Origin: CAVZZV01 sp963779845
Lineage (GTDB): Bacteria; Bacteroidota; Bacteroidia; Bacteroidales; GCA-2748055
DNA: 64,000 bases
Assembly: GCA_963779845.1 (NCBI GenBank)
Contig: CAVZZV010000006.1
Coordinates: 62,001 to 126,000, forward strand
Direction: 5' to 3'
Below are positions 35,432-44,416 of the stretch, piece after piece; the first letter of the stretch is position 1; every line of letters begins with the position of its first letter. A program made the translations under genes and the position numbers. The notes under the pieces were generated by a model. It did no database searches. It had not been told where the DNA came from and saw only the letters and a list, made by a program, of their open reading frames with translations.

Positions 35432-36373
35432 ATGATAAAAATCGTATTTCTGGATACAAAAACAGTAGGAGAGGTGGCGAATTTCCGTGTACTGGAAAAG
35501 TTGGGACAATTGGAAATGTTCCCCCTTACCCCTCCCGAAGAGGTTATTGAAAGGTGTATTGACAAGGATGTGATTATTTGCAATAAAGTGATCATTGACC
35601 AGCAGGTAATGGAAAAATTACCAAATCTGAAGCTTATATGCATCGCGGCTACAGGAATGAACAATATAGACCTGGATTTCGCGGCAAGGAAAGGTATCTC
35701 TGTAAAAAATGTTGCAGGATATTCAACTGAATCTGTTGCCCAGCTAACATTCACCCTCCTGCTCTACCTTATCAGCAGACCCTTTTATTACGACAATTAT
35801 GTTAAATCAGGCAGGTATGCGAATTCAGATAGTTTTACCCATTTTGGGTATCCTTTTTGGGAGCTTTCCGGAAAAAGGCTTGGAATTATCGGGTTAGGAA
35901 CTATTGGAAGAAGAGTTTCCCAAATCGCTCAGAGTTTTGGAATGGAGGTGGTATTTTATTCTACCACTGGAATAAACAACAATATCAATTACCGACGGTT
36001 TGACCTGGATACTTTGCTTGGAACATCAGATGTGGTTTCGATCCATGCACCCCTCAGCGACCTAACAAAAGGGCTGATCGATTATGATAAAATGAAAAAA
36101 ATGCGCCCGTGTGCTATTTTACTCAATACCGGAAGAGGAGGAATAGTTGTGGAGAAAGATCTTGCCAGGGCACTGGATGAAGGGATTCTTGGAGGCGCGG
36201 GGATTGATGTGCTGGAAAACGAGCCCATCCATTCGAATAACCCTCTTTTAAACATAAAGAACAAAGAAATGTTGGTCATTACCCCTCATATTGCATGGGC
36301 CAGCATAGAATCCAGACAACGCCTGATTGATAGAATAGCGAAAAATATCGAAGAATTCAAAAAGAATATGTAG
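35432..36373 (+). CDS. D-2-hydroxyacid dehydrogenase
   Basis: 313 residues with the NAD-binding glycine motif GLGTIGRRV in GKRLGIIGLGTIG (about 150-162), the catalytic Arg region NTGRGGIVVEKDL, Glu in DVLENEP and His in VITPHIAWAS. The family reduces 2-keto acids such as hydroxypyruvate, glyoxylate or pyruvate with NAD(P)H. Glycerate dehydrogenase is the best guess by length and motif, but the substrate cannot be settled. Transcription is followed by a large hairpin. Confidence 0.9.
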   Translation: MIKIVFLDTKTVGEVANFRVLEKLGQLEMFPLTPPEEVIERCIDKDVIICNKVIIDQQVMEKLPNLKLICIAATGMNNIDLDFAARKGISVKNVAGYSTESVAQLTFTLLLYLISRPFYYDNYVKSGRYANSDSFTHFGYPFWELSGKRLGIIGLGTIGRRVSQIAQSFGMEVVFYSTTGINNNINYRRFDLDTLLGTSDVVSIHAPLSDLTKGLIDYDKMKKMRPCAILLNTGRGGIVVEKDLARALDEGILGGAGIDVLENEPIHSNNPLLNIKNKEMLVITPHIAWASIESRQRLIDRIAKNIEEFKKNM

Positions 36374-36414
36374 ATCCTTAATCAATCTTTTTCAGGATTT
36401 TAACAAACGATTGA

Positions 36415-36499
36415 AAAAGGAACACGGATAAAAAGGCTGGCAACTGCTGATATTTGAATTTTTTTTCAAAATGAACATGCTTTTATCCGTGTTCCTTTT
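36415..36499. repeat. Perfect 19-base inverted repeat with 47-base spacer
   Basis: AAAAGGAACACGGATAAAA at 36415-36433 and its exact inverse at 36481-36499 lie between two convergent genes. The right arm ends in CTTTTAAAC, so a bidirectional terminator is possible, but the long spacer is unusual and suggests a dispersed palindromic element. Confidence 0.75.
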
Positions 36500-36578
36500 A
36501 AACTATCATTTTAAATTACTCGATCAATAGATTTGAAATCAGAGCTGAAAGTGCCGGTTCAAATCCTTTCCAGATTTA

Positions 36579-37361
36579 TTAATTGATCGTTAAATCCTTG
36601 ATTTTTATATCTTTGAACCACACATCATTGCCATGATCCTGAAGTCCGATGTACCCCGCCTTATACTGGCCAAATTCGGGATAATCCTTGAATTTGGAAT
36701 TTGCAATCATATTTTTCCATTCGTCTGTTCCTAAATGGTATTCCAAAACAACTTCTCCATTTTGTTTATGAAAGACGGTACCCTGGTATACGGTAATTTC
36801 TACCTCGTTCCATTCCCCGGCTGGTTTGGCATTCTGCGGTTTAGCAGGGATCAGGTCATAAAGTGATCCCGCCTGACGATTACCATCTTTCCCCAGTTTG
36901 GCATCCGGGTGTTTTTCATTGTCAAGGATCTGCATTTCAGGTGCTGTATGCCAGATTGGCTGACCCGGAACTTCCTGGGCAAGATAGAGAATCCCGCTAT
37001 TTCCACCCTCAGAGATTTTCCACTTCAGGTGAAGTTCAAAATCCCTAAATTTTTGATCATAGATAATATCCCCACCCTTACCACCTGCCTCGCCCTCTCC
37101 GGAACCCTGGCATTTAAGAGTCTTTTCTTCAATTACCCAGCCTTTTACTGGAAAACTATCCTGATTATACCCTCGCCATCCCTCAGTGGTTTCCCCGTTG
37201 AACATTACAATCCAGTTTTCATCTTCAGCGACTTCCGTCACCTCCTCAAGGTTTGGATCTTTAGATTCGTTATTTTCTGTTTTCATCTTACATGAACTAA
37301 AGAGCGTTCCAAAAACAAGGAAAGCAATAAATAAGAGCGAATAATAACTGATTTTTTTCAT
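36579..37361 (-). CDS. DUF1080 (3-keto-disaccharide hydrolase-like) lipoprotein
   Basis: 260 residues with a lipoprotein signal ending FSSC (Cys24) followed by an acidic stretch. The DUF1080 jelly-roll domain begins WIVMFNGETTEGWRGYN and has the conserved WKISEGGNSGILY. Members act on glucans or keto-disaccharides outside the cytoplasm. It stands alone, facing the 2-hydroxyacid dehydrogenase gene. Substrate unknown. Confidence 0.88.
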   Translation of the reverse strand: MKKISYYSLLFIAFLVFGTLFSSCKMKTENNESKDPNLEEVTEVAEDENWIVMFNGETTEGWRGYNQDSFPVKGWVIEEKTLKCQGSGEGEAGGKGGDIIYDQKFRDFELHLKWKISEGGNSGILYLAQEVPGQPIWHTAPEMQILDNEKHPDAKLGKDGNRQAGSLYDLIPAKPQNAKPAGEWNEVEITVYQGTVFHKQNGEVVLEYHLGTDEWKNMIANSKFKDYPEFGQYKAGYIGLQDHGNDVWFKDIKIKDLTIN

Positions 37362-37666
37362 GATAATTTAATATTTGGTTAATGTAACTTTTTCAAAGCC
37401 CTGTAAATTTCTTTAAAAAAAATGGTTTATACAAAAATTTCCCATAATACAATTCAATAATTTTCAAATACCATCACATGGAGCTTCAGAACATCGTTAG
37501 AGAGGTTGTTTTTCATTCAAGCCCGATACCCTATTAAAATAACCTAAATCCTGTCAATTGCTTTTGGATTTAGCAAAAAATATTAAAAACTAATTGCTAT
37601 TCATAAAAAACTTGCTTAACTTTTCACCTTCAAAGTATTACAAATACTAACCTAAAACAGACCAAC
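37362..37666. other. 305-base gap upstream of ompA-like gene
   Basis: AT-rich with no gene on either strand. A small inverted repeat AGTATT / AATACT (37634-37648) lies 18 bases before the ompA-like start. No exact TAnnTTTG element is seen. Confidence 0.4.
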
Positions 37667-38194
37667 ATGAGGATTTTATTGATAGGGATTCTAACATTCA
37701 TTGTTTGGACGGCATTTTCTGCATGGTTTTATACCTGCAACATCCGCTCTTTCTGTAACGATGATGCATTGAGCATGGAGGTTATCAGACAAGAACCGGT
37801 GGCTTTAGAAGATTCCTCTCCCGCCCACTCTCCTCAACCCGAAGTAAGTTTACCTGATAAAATGAGCGTTCACTTTCCTTTTGACAGTGATGAATTCACA
37901 CCGGGGGAAGAGATAGAACAATTTATCCTGGACAGTAAGAAATACCTGGAAGCTAATCAGGGAGCTACTATCCTGTTGACTGGGTATACCGATGCCATAG
38001 GAACGGAGGAATATAATCAGGAACTCGGCTTAAACAGGGCACAAAGCGTAGAGGATTATTTTCAAAATCAAGGCTATGACGAGGAGGATATCTCCCTGAT
38101 TTCCCGGGGAGAAAACGAACCTGTTGCCGATAACAGCAATCCTGAAGGCAGAGCCTTAAACAGAAGAGTTGAAATAACCATTAAATCAAAATAA
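37667..38194 (+). CDS. OmpA-family protein
   Basis: 175 residues. One N-terminal hydrophobic segment (about 3-22) anchors or signals, then a linker to about 62, then an OmpA C-terminal peptidoglycan-binding domain (LLTGYTDAIGTEEYNQELGLNRAQSVEDYF region; final EGRALNRRVEI). The domain binds diaminopimelate in the wall. It has no beta-barrel. It is first in a three-gene set with a coiled-coil and a TPR protein, with two-base and 22-base gaps. Confidence 0.9.
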   Translation: MRILLIGILTFIVWTAFSAWFYTCNIRSFCNDDALSMEVIRQEPVALEDSSPAHSPQPEVSLPDKMSVHFPFDSDEFTPGEEIEQFILDSKKYLEANQGATILLTGYTDAIGTEEYNQELGLNRAQSVEDYFQNQGYDEEDISLISRGENEPVADNSNPEGRALNRRVEITIKSK

Positions 38195-38195
38195 T

Positions 38196-38519
38196 ATGTT
38201 ACCAATAAATGCTATTCCTGCACAAACAAGTACAGGGGCTGTTCTGGAAATCATTGTACTACTGTTGATTGCGGGTCTCATATCCTGGCTGACCTGCTAT
38301 TTCTATTACCGCTCCATATTCCGGAGAAAAAGGGCTGAACTGGAGGATATCATTCGTTCCAGAGACGAGATGATTGTATATCTTGAAAGGGAAAAGAGCA
38401 ATCTCCTGCTGAGGAATACTGAGTTGGAAAAGGAGATAGAAAGCCAAAAGATGGAAATAGTAAAGTTAAAAGAGACCTTAGAAAGTAACCGGGATAAGCC
38501 GGGGAACCTTGAAAAGTGA
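38196..38519 (+). CDS. Membrane-anchored coiled-coil protein
   Basis: 107 residues: a hydrophobic segment at about 14-36, then a charged helix (about 37-98) with Leu/Ile heptads, expected to form a coiled coil. No family is recognised. It starts one base after the ompA-like stop and precedes the TPR gene, so it is likely co-expressed and may bridge the membrane and partners. Function unknown. Confidence 0.72.
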   Translation: MLPINAIPAQTSTGAVLEIIVLLLIAGLISWLTCYFYYRSIFRRKRAELEDIIRSRDEMIVYLEREKSNLLLRNTELEKEIESQKMEIVKLKETLESNRDKPGNLEK

Positions 38520-38541
38520 ACCAGTACAGCGATAAAAGTCA

Positions 38542-39978
38542 ATGACTATAAATTTGGACAATAGCCCCGGGCGATACATATTGCTTTTCATTTTATCTCT
38601 TACTTTTCTGGTGGACTCCGGACAATTATATGCCCAGAATAACTCTATCAGAGAAAAAGCGGCTTTGTTTCTGTCTAATGAAGAATATGAAATGGCTATA
38701 CCTGTCCTGAGTTACCTGATAGAGGAGTACCCATTTGAGGCTAACCTTTATATCGATCGGGGGGATTCGTATTCACGCACAGGGAATTCTGAAGAAGCCG
38801 TAAAGGATTACAAAAAAGCCCTTTCCCTGTCTCCTGAGAATGCAGATTTGATTTTCAAATTAGCCAATGCCTACGACCGTCAGGAGGATCTTGTAAATGC
38901 CATTGCCTTTTTTCGTTTGTTAAGCCAGAAGGACCAATATAACGCCAGTCCTTTGCACCGGTTAGCTTTTCTATACCTCGACACCCCGGATCCGGGCGAT
39001 TCGGCATTGTATTTTGCTCAAAAGGCGCTTGAAACCGAGCCAGAAAATCCTGTTTCTTACTACGCGCTGTCTATGGTGTACCTTCGCGATTCAGAATACG
39101 CCCCGGCTTTGGATGCAGCAACCAAGGGACTGGAACTTAATCCGTCAAATGTACATCTCAACATGAGTCAGGGGCTTGCCTATTTTTTCCAAAAAAATTT
39201 TAAAAAGAGTCACCTCAGCTTTTCCCGGGCATCTGATATTGAAATCCGCTCTGACATTTTGTATTATAAAGCGCTCTCCCTCCTTCTGTCGAATACCCCT
39301 CCCCAGGATTTTTATTTCGATAAAGAAAATAAAATTCATCTTGTATTGGACGGGTCAGTGAAAGCTAAAGGACATTCATTCAAAGCGCTCAAAGAAAAAT
39401 CAATAACGGACTTTTCCCAGGATGAAAAGTTATTCACAGATTCCTTATTTTCTATGGGATTGAGGGATTTCTATGATTTTTATACCGGTTATGCTTTCCA
39501 ACGAAATTATTGGCCGAAAGAGACAGATATGGATACGCTGAAACTCCTGTTAAAGCAAAGAAGATACGATGAATTAAAAAGGAAAGCCTCTCTGGAAGCC
39601 GATGCCAGACCAGCTAATTTTCCTGTTTACTATTTGTTATCCATCGTATCTGAAGAGGAGTCTGAAAATGAGCATCAGTTTAGCTCAATTTTCAAATATT
39701 ATGGTTTTTTAAATGCAATCCTTGCAAGTGGAAGCGGGACTGACAAGGAGAATGCCTTTCTTGTGATTGACAGAAGCCATGAGTTGGAAATTACAGCAAA
39801 TATGGGAATAGAGGTCCTATCACATGCTACATTGGTGCGAAAAGGAATCCATTATGATATTCTAACCGCAAAGAATGGTTCAGGAAAAGTTTTTGAACTC
39901 TGGTTCAATGTTGAATCAAATTATCAAAATCTTCAGAACCTGTATAACCAACGAATTGAAAAGCTTCGGAACAACTAA
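38542..39978 (+). CDS. TPR-repeat periplasmic protein
   Basis: 478 residues with a signal (about 10-29) ending near LYAQ. Tetratricopeptide repeats cover about 30-230 (for example AVKDYKKALSLSPENADLIFKLANAYDRQ as two helices). The second half is a mixed domain ending in a segment rich in Asn and aromatic residues. TPR proteins act as docking scaffolds. It is third in the OmpA cassette; its end is convergent with the hybrid kinase gene. Confidence 0.82.
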   Translation: MTINLDNSPGRYILLFILSLTFLVDSGQLYAQNNSIREKAALFLSNEEYEMAIPVLSYLIEEYPFEANLYIDRGDSYSRTGNSEEAVKDYKKALSLSPENADLIFKLANAYDRQEDLVNAIAFFRLLSQKDQYNASPLHRLAFLYLDTPDPGDSALYFAQKALETEPENPVSYYALSMVYLRDSEYAPALDAATKGLELNPSNVHLNMSQGLAYFFQKNFKKSHLSFSRASDIEIRSDILYYKALSLLLSNTPPQDFYFDKENKIHLVLDGSVKAKGHSFKALKEKSITDFSQDEKLFTDSLFSMGLRDFYDFYTGYAFQRNYWPKETDMDTLKLLLKQRRYDELKRKASLEADARPANFPVYYLLSIVSEEESENEHQFSSIFKYYGFLNAILASGSGTDKENAFLVIDRSHELEITANMGIEVLSHATLVRKGIHYDILTAKNGSGKVFELWFNVESNYQNLQNLYNQRIEKLRNN

Positions 39979-40010
39979 ACAGAACTCAGCCCTGTCAGAA
40001 AATACATGAT

Positions 40011-41933
40011 TTACAGTAGATTACTCATTTTTTGGATCAGATCAGCAGGGTTTATAGGTTTGGTAATATAATCGTTAAACCCCGCTTCAAGACATTTTAC
40101 CTTATCGTCGGACATTGCATAGGCCGTTTGTGCAATTGCCGGAGTATCGATTTTTTTGCTTCTCAAAAATTTCAACGCTTCGATTCCGGAAATACCGGGC
40201 ATTTTTATATCGAGCAATAAAATATCGTATTTATCCCCCTCCAGTACGTTTTTAACTATGTCTTCACCATTACTGACATGGGTAATAGCAATTCCGGTTT
40301 TTCGAAGGATATGTTGCAGGAGGACAAAATTTGAAGTATCATCTTCCGCAATAAGTACTCTCTTGTCTTTCCAGTAAAAGTCATCAAGCCTGGCTGTTTT
40401 TTGTTCCTTTATCTTTAACTTACTGAAATGATTTAAAGGGAGTTCAAAGAAGAAGGTGGTCCCTTTTCCCAGGGTAGAATCAAACCATATATTCCCATCC
40501 ATTGCCAGGACCAAACCTTTGCTAATGGTAAGGCCGAGACCTGTACCGCCATATACACGGGTAGTTGAATCGTCCGCCTGGCGAAAACGCTCAAAAACCA
40601 ACTCCCTGGCTTTTTCAGCTATGCCGATACCGGTATCTTTTACATAGAAGCGTAGCAATTTGTCCGACATCACTTGATAGCCGTATTCTATCGACCCTCT
40701 AGTAGTAAATTTGTAAGCATTAAATATGAGATTATAGATTATTTGAATCAATCGGCCCTTGTCCGATTCAATCCAGGAATCTTCATCGGATAGGGCTTTG
40801 CTTATTTCAAGGTTTACCGGCCTGTCTTTGAATTTTGTACCATCCTTAAAGAAAATAAAGACTTCATCCAGGAGCTGATTGAGGTTTATTTCCTCCCTTC
40901 TTAGTTCCACTTGTCCGGTCTCAATTCTGGAAACTTCAATAAGATCATCGATGATTCCCAGCAGATGCTTACCTGATTCTTCGATAATCTTTAAATAGTT
41001 CAACTTATCTTCCACGCTTACATCATTATACTTCAACAGGGAGGCAAACCCGATAATGCCATTTAGCGGAGTCCTGATTTCGTGGCTCATGTTTTCCAGA
41101 AAGGCGGTCTTGAGCCTATCCGATTCCTCGGCTTTCTCCTTGGACCTGATCAGGTCCATTTCCATCTTCTTCCTCTCTGCAATATCCCTTAAAATGACCT
41201 GAGCAGCGGGTTTCCCCTTAAAGCGGATAGGCGAGGAGGCAATCTCAAGAATCAGGTCTTCCCCATTGGAGTCAAGGTATTTAAGCTCCTTAATTTTATT
41301 GTCCTCTAATCCCTTATATAGATTTTGGATACGTTCTTTCGTGATTTTTTTGGATTCAGGATGGACGAAATCGAGAATGTCCTGCCCGATATAGGAAAGC
41401 CTGCTGTCCCCTTTAAAAATCTGCTTGGCTTCCTTGTTGTAATAGACCAGCTTACCCTCGGAATGGACAAGAATCCCATAAGGGGAGGATTCTGCCAGAA
41501 TCCGGTAATTTTCCTCACTTTCTTTCAGGGCATTCAGGGCATTCTGCTTCTCCGTACGGTATTGTTGACGTTCAATGGCTGTCCTGATAGAGGGTACAAG
41601 ACGGTAAATATTCTCTTTTAACACATAATCGGATGCCCCTTTTTTAATGATATCAACAGCCACTTCATCGGGGAGGTTCCCGGTAATCATGATAACCGGT
41701 TTATCGGGACAAAATTCCTTAGCTATATTAATGGCTTCGATGCCATGGAAGGCAGGAAGAGAATAGTCGGTTAAAATCAGGTCGAAAGACCAGTTTTTTA
41801 TGGAATTTATAAAATCCTCCTTTTTTTCTACCCTCCGGATCTCCTTTACCATATCCTCATCTTCGAGAATAGCCTTAACCATTTCAAAATCGGTAGGATT
41901 ATCTTCTATATACAGGATATTGAATTTTTCCAT
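40011..41933 (-). CDS. Hybrid histidine kinase REC-PAS-HisKA-HATPase-REC
   Basis: 640 residues, cytoplasmic with no membrane segment. Order: receiver with phospho-acceptor D56 (DLILTDYSLP), PAS domain (about 140-255), HisKA with H284 (ENMSHEIRTPLNG), HATPase with DTGIGIA and GGTGLGL, and a C-terminal receiver (DILLLDIKMP). The N-terminal receiver implies that an upstream kinase feeds it. It does not carry an output DNA-binding domain. A gap of about 100 bases separates it from the next kinase on the same strand. Confidence 0.93.
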   Translation of the reverse strand: MEKFNILYIEDNPTDFEMVKAILEDEDMVKEIRRVEKKEDFINSIKNWSFDLILTDYSLPAFHGIEAINIAKEFCPDKPVIMITGNLPDEVAVDIIKKGASDYVLKENIYRLVPSIRTAIERQQYRTEKQNALNALKESEENYRILAESSPYGILVHSEGKLVYYNKEAKQIFKGDSRLSYIGQDILDFVHPESKKITKERIQNLYKGLEDNKIKELKYLDSNGEDLILEIASSPIRFKGKPAAQVILRDIAERKKMEMDLIRSKEKAEESDRLKTAFLENMSHEIRTPLNGIIGFASLLKYNDVSVEDKLNYLKIIEESGKHLLGIIDDLIEVSRIETGQVELRREEINLNQLLDEVFIFFKDGTKFKDRPVNLEISKALSDEDSWIESDKGRLIQIIYNLIFNAYKFTTRGSIEYGYQVMSDKLLRFYVKDTGIGIAEKARELVFERFRQADDSTTRVYGGTGLGLTISKGLVLAMDGNIWFDSTLGKGTTFFFELPLNHFSKLKIKEQKTARLDDFYWKDKRVLIAEDDTSNFVLLQHILRKTGIAITHVSNGEDIVKNVLEGDKYDILLLDIKMPGISGIEALKFLRSKKIDTPAIAQTAYAMSDDKVKCLEAGFNDYITKPINPADLIQKMSNLL

Positions 41934-42034
41934 TTCTCACTTTCCTCCTGCGCAGCCGGAAACAATGGTTAAATTAGGGTTAAAACTTAGCTTTGCAAAT
42001 ATAATAAAGTGCATGGGCTATACAAGGCTTGAAT

Positions 42035-43762
42035 TTAACCGGGGAGTGTAAAAGAAAATTTCGCACCTTTTTTCAGCTCCGACATTGCAGAAACTACACC
42101 ACCATGGCGATCAATAATTCTTTTGACATTTGCCAGACCGATACCTGTTCCCTCGAATTCGGACTCGGAATGGAGGCGTTGAAAAACCCCGAATAATTTA
42201 TTCCCGGAATCAGGGTTAAATCCTACCCCATTGTCTTCAATATAAAAGGTATGATGTTCTTTTCTCCCAATTTTTATAATAGCAGGAGAACTGTCCCTGG
42301 TAAATTTAACAGCGTTTGAAATAAGGTTGGACCAAACCATTTTAAGCAATTTTTTATCGCCCGTTACTTGTCCCAGTGGGTTCACTTCCCATATAATGTT
42401 GCGGCCGGAATATTCAAAAGCACTTTCGTTGATGACCTGTTTTACCAACTCCTCCATCCCGAAAGAATTTTTATGCAATTCTGTTTTTCCTACCCTCGAG
42501 AACAACAGTAAATCGTCTATCAGACTATTCATTCTTTCTACAGAAGTAGTGATCATTTTTAAATAATGAAGTACTTTCTGCTTGTCATCGTTGAGGGACG
42601 AAATCAGTAGTTTACTGAAAGTACCAATGTGTCGTAGCGGGGCCCTCAAGTCATGCGATACCGAATAAGAAAAAGCTTCCAGCTCCCTGTTGGCTTCTTT
42701 CATCTCGGCAGTTCTGAGTTTCACTTTTTCTTCGAGTCTCTGCTTAGCCTGCTTTCTTTCCGAGATATCACGGGCTGTGATCAGAACTGCCAGAGGTCTT
42801 TTGCTAAGCAGAATAGGTGCTGAACAAACTTCCATGGGAATCATTTTCCCATTTTTGTTTCGAAAATCCATTTCATAAAGAAATTTGTCCATATACCCAC
42901 CAATTCTCATGTTAAGGTAGAATGCCATTCTTTCCTTTTCAGAATCCGGCAATAGTTCACTGATTTTCATACCGGCCAGCTCATTGACGGGATATCCCAT
43001 GGTATCCAATGCCGCCTTATTGACATAGGTGATAAAACCTTCCATATCGAAAGCAATAATGTAATCCTGGGTTGTTTCGGCAAGGAGTCTGTAATTTTCT
43101 TCGCTCTGCAGGAGTTCCCGCTCGCGTCTTTTCCTTTCGGAAATATCTCTTGAGACCCCCAGGACGAAATCAGGTTTTCCATCCTTAAAAATGGTTGTGA
43201 CCGATGCCTCAGTCCACACTGTAGAACCATCCTTTCTTATTTGTTCCACATCAGTTTTTACCGAAGGTTTTTTAGGTGGATTGGAGTTTATTAGTTCCCT
43301 GAACCGGTCCATTAAACCGCTAATCGTTTTCAGGGAATCAGGGGTCATGGTTTCGTCCAGAGACTGACTTAAAACTTCCTCCGGTTCATACCCCCTGAGC
43401 TTTTTCACGGATGGGCTTACATAGGTGAATCTCCCCTCCAGGTCCATGGTCCATATCACATCACTGGTATGTTCCGCAATCATAGAGTATTTCCGGGCAA
43501 TTGAGCGGTGCAGATTAACTTGCCTCTTTAAATGATAGGTTATTATCAGCAGTAACGGGACAGCCACCATCGACAGGATACCCATCATTATAAGTATCCA
43601 TAAGGCCATTCTGGGTATATCGTACAAAAAACGAAAAAGCGGTATAATTTTCCCGGGAAATATGAAATAAACAAGGATGGGCACCAGGATTGCAAACCAT
43701 AGGAAACCAGTAAGTCCAATAAGAGGATAGAGACTTGATTTACTTTTCATATAAAGAGTCAT
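42035..43762 (-). CDS. PAS-PAS sensor histidine kinase
   Basis: 575 residues. Two N-terminal membrane segments (about 11-34 and 48-75) are followed by two PAS domains, each ending in an ERK-type junction (DISERKRRERELL and DISERKQAKQRLEEKV), then HisKA (SYSVSHDLRAPLRHIG) and HATPase (EDNGVGFN, EGTGIGL). This is the HWE/phytochrome-like group. It has no receiver, so it should signal to a partner, possibly the receiver-bearing kinase next to it on the same strand. Confidence 0.9.
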   Translation of the reverse strand: MTLYMKSKSSLYPLIGLTGFLWFAILVPILVYFIFPGKIIPLFRFLYDIPRMALWILIMMGILSMVAVPLLLIITYHLKRQVNLHRSIARKYSMIAEHTSDVIWTMDLEGRFTYVSPSVKKLRGYEPEEVLSQSLDETMTPDSLKTISGLMDRFRELINSNPPKKPSVKTDVEQIRKDGSTVWTEASVTTIFKDGKPDFVLGVSRDISERKRRERELLQSEENYRLLAETTQDYIIAFDMEGFITYVNKAALDTMGYPVNELAGMKISELLPDSEKERMAFYLNMRIGGYMDKFLYEMDFRNKNGKMIPMEVCSAPILLSKRPLAVLITARDISERKQAKQRLEEKVKLRTAEMKEANRELEAFSYSVSHDLRAPLRHIGTFSKLLISSLNDDKQKVLHYLKMITTSVERMNSLIDDLLLFSRVGKTELHKNSFGMEELVKQVINESAFEYSGRNIIWEVNPLGQVTGDKKLLKMVWSNLISNAVKFTRDSSPAIIKIGRKEHHTFYIEDNGVGFNPDSGNKLFGVFQRLHSESEFEGTGIGLANVKRIIDRHGGVVSAMSELKKGAKFSFTLPG

Positions 43763-43821
43763 TGCAGACTTGATTTATACGAAAGATTAGAAGATTTGTT
43801 CAGCTGATAAAACATTTTTTA

Positions 43822-43829
43822 TATATTTG
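43822..43829 (+). promoter_or_regulatory. -7 promoter element of tRNA-Arg(TCT)
   Basis: TATATTTG followed by C, exact to TAnnTTTG, 23 bases before the tRNA. A TTTG at 43795-43798 is 23 bases upstream of it, slightly long for -33. Confidence 0.65.
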
Positions 43830-43851
43830 CAGCCTGTTTACAGCGAATATT

Positions 43852-43925
43852 GGTTCCGTAGCTCAGTTGGACAGAGCAACGGCCTTCTAAGCCGTGGGTC
43901 GCAGGTTCGAATCCTGCCGGAATCA
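43852..43925 (+). tRNA. tRNA-Arg (anticodon TCT)
   Basis: 74 nt cloverleaf. Acceptor GGTTCCG / CGGAATC with one G-T pair, discriminator A. Anticodon arm ACGGC-CTTCTAA-GCCGT gives TCT. T-arm GCAGG-TTCGAAT-CCTGC is perfect. CCA is not encoded. The last 17 bases of its 3' region are repeated at 44029-44045. Confidence 0.96.
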
Positions 43926-43926
43926 C
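43910..43926 (+). repeat. tRNA 3' end copy of the 17-base direct repeat (att-like)
   Basis: AATCCTGCCGGAATCAC here is repeated exactly at 44029-44045. Duplication of a tRNA 3' end is what integration at a tRNA leaves behind. Confidence 0.75.
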
Positions 43927-44416
43927 AAACCTCGTTCGGAGGAAATATTTTCATTTTAACGGGACAAAATTCGAAGCAAACCGGCAGGATCATGAGCGGC
44001 CGGGGGGTAGGCCTTGCGGGAGCGAACTAATCCTGCCGGAATCACTGAATCAGTGTGGAGTGTGAGTTTTGAGCAAGAGTAGGAAACGCGCACTCTGCAT
44101 TTTTTATCCTTCCTTACATCAACCCGAATAGTTACAATTAGCGGTTTCTACGGGGTACCCCTCGGTTTCCGAAAGCCCATCGCTATTCCCTTCAAAAATT
44201 CCATCGGGTGCCAACCGGGTAGATTGAAAAGGGTAAAGCCCCATGTTGCTATAGGCCATCCACAAATCGCCTGAATGAATTCATAGAAATTATAGGATTT
44301 ATCGAAAGTAGTTGCATTACTTGCTATTTCGGACTAATTATCAAAACCGAAATGTACTTATTGGACATATTTTCATTCAGATTGCATATTTGTCCATTTT
44401 TAACTACTTTTACAAT
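43926..44416. other. 490-base gap between tRNA-Arg and the DUF4143 ATPase
   Basis: Contains the 17-base duplication, a 20-base motif GGCAGGATCAtgAGCGGCCG at 43983-44002 matched with two changes at 46643-46662, and a perfect palindrome GGGGTACCCC at 44152-44161. No convincing gene is seen. Confidence 0.5.
44029..44045 (+). repeat. Second copy of the tRNA 3' end (att-like)
   Basis: Exact 17-base copy of the 3' end of tRNA-Arg(TCT), 119 bases downstream of the first copy. An inverse copy of its core, CCGGCAGGAT, lies between at 43981-43990. Confidence 0.75.

Noticed and set aside
43926..44416. Possible ORFs after tRNA-Arg(TCT)
   Set aside because: Only short frames with no family features; the region is better explained by repeats of the islet edge.
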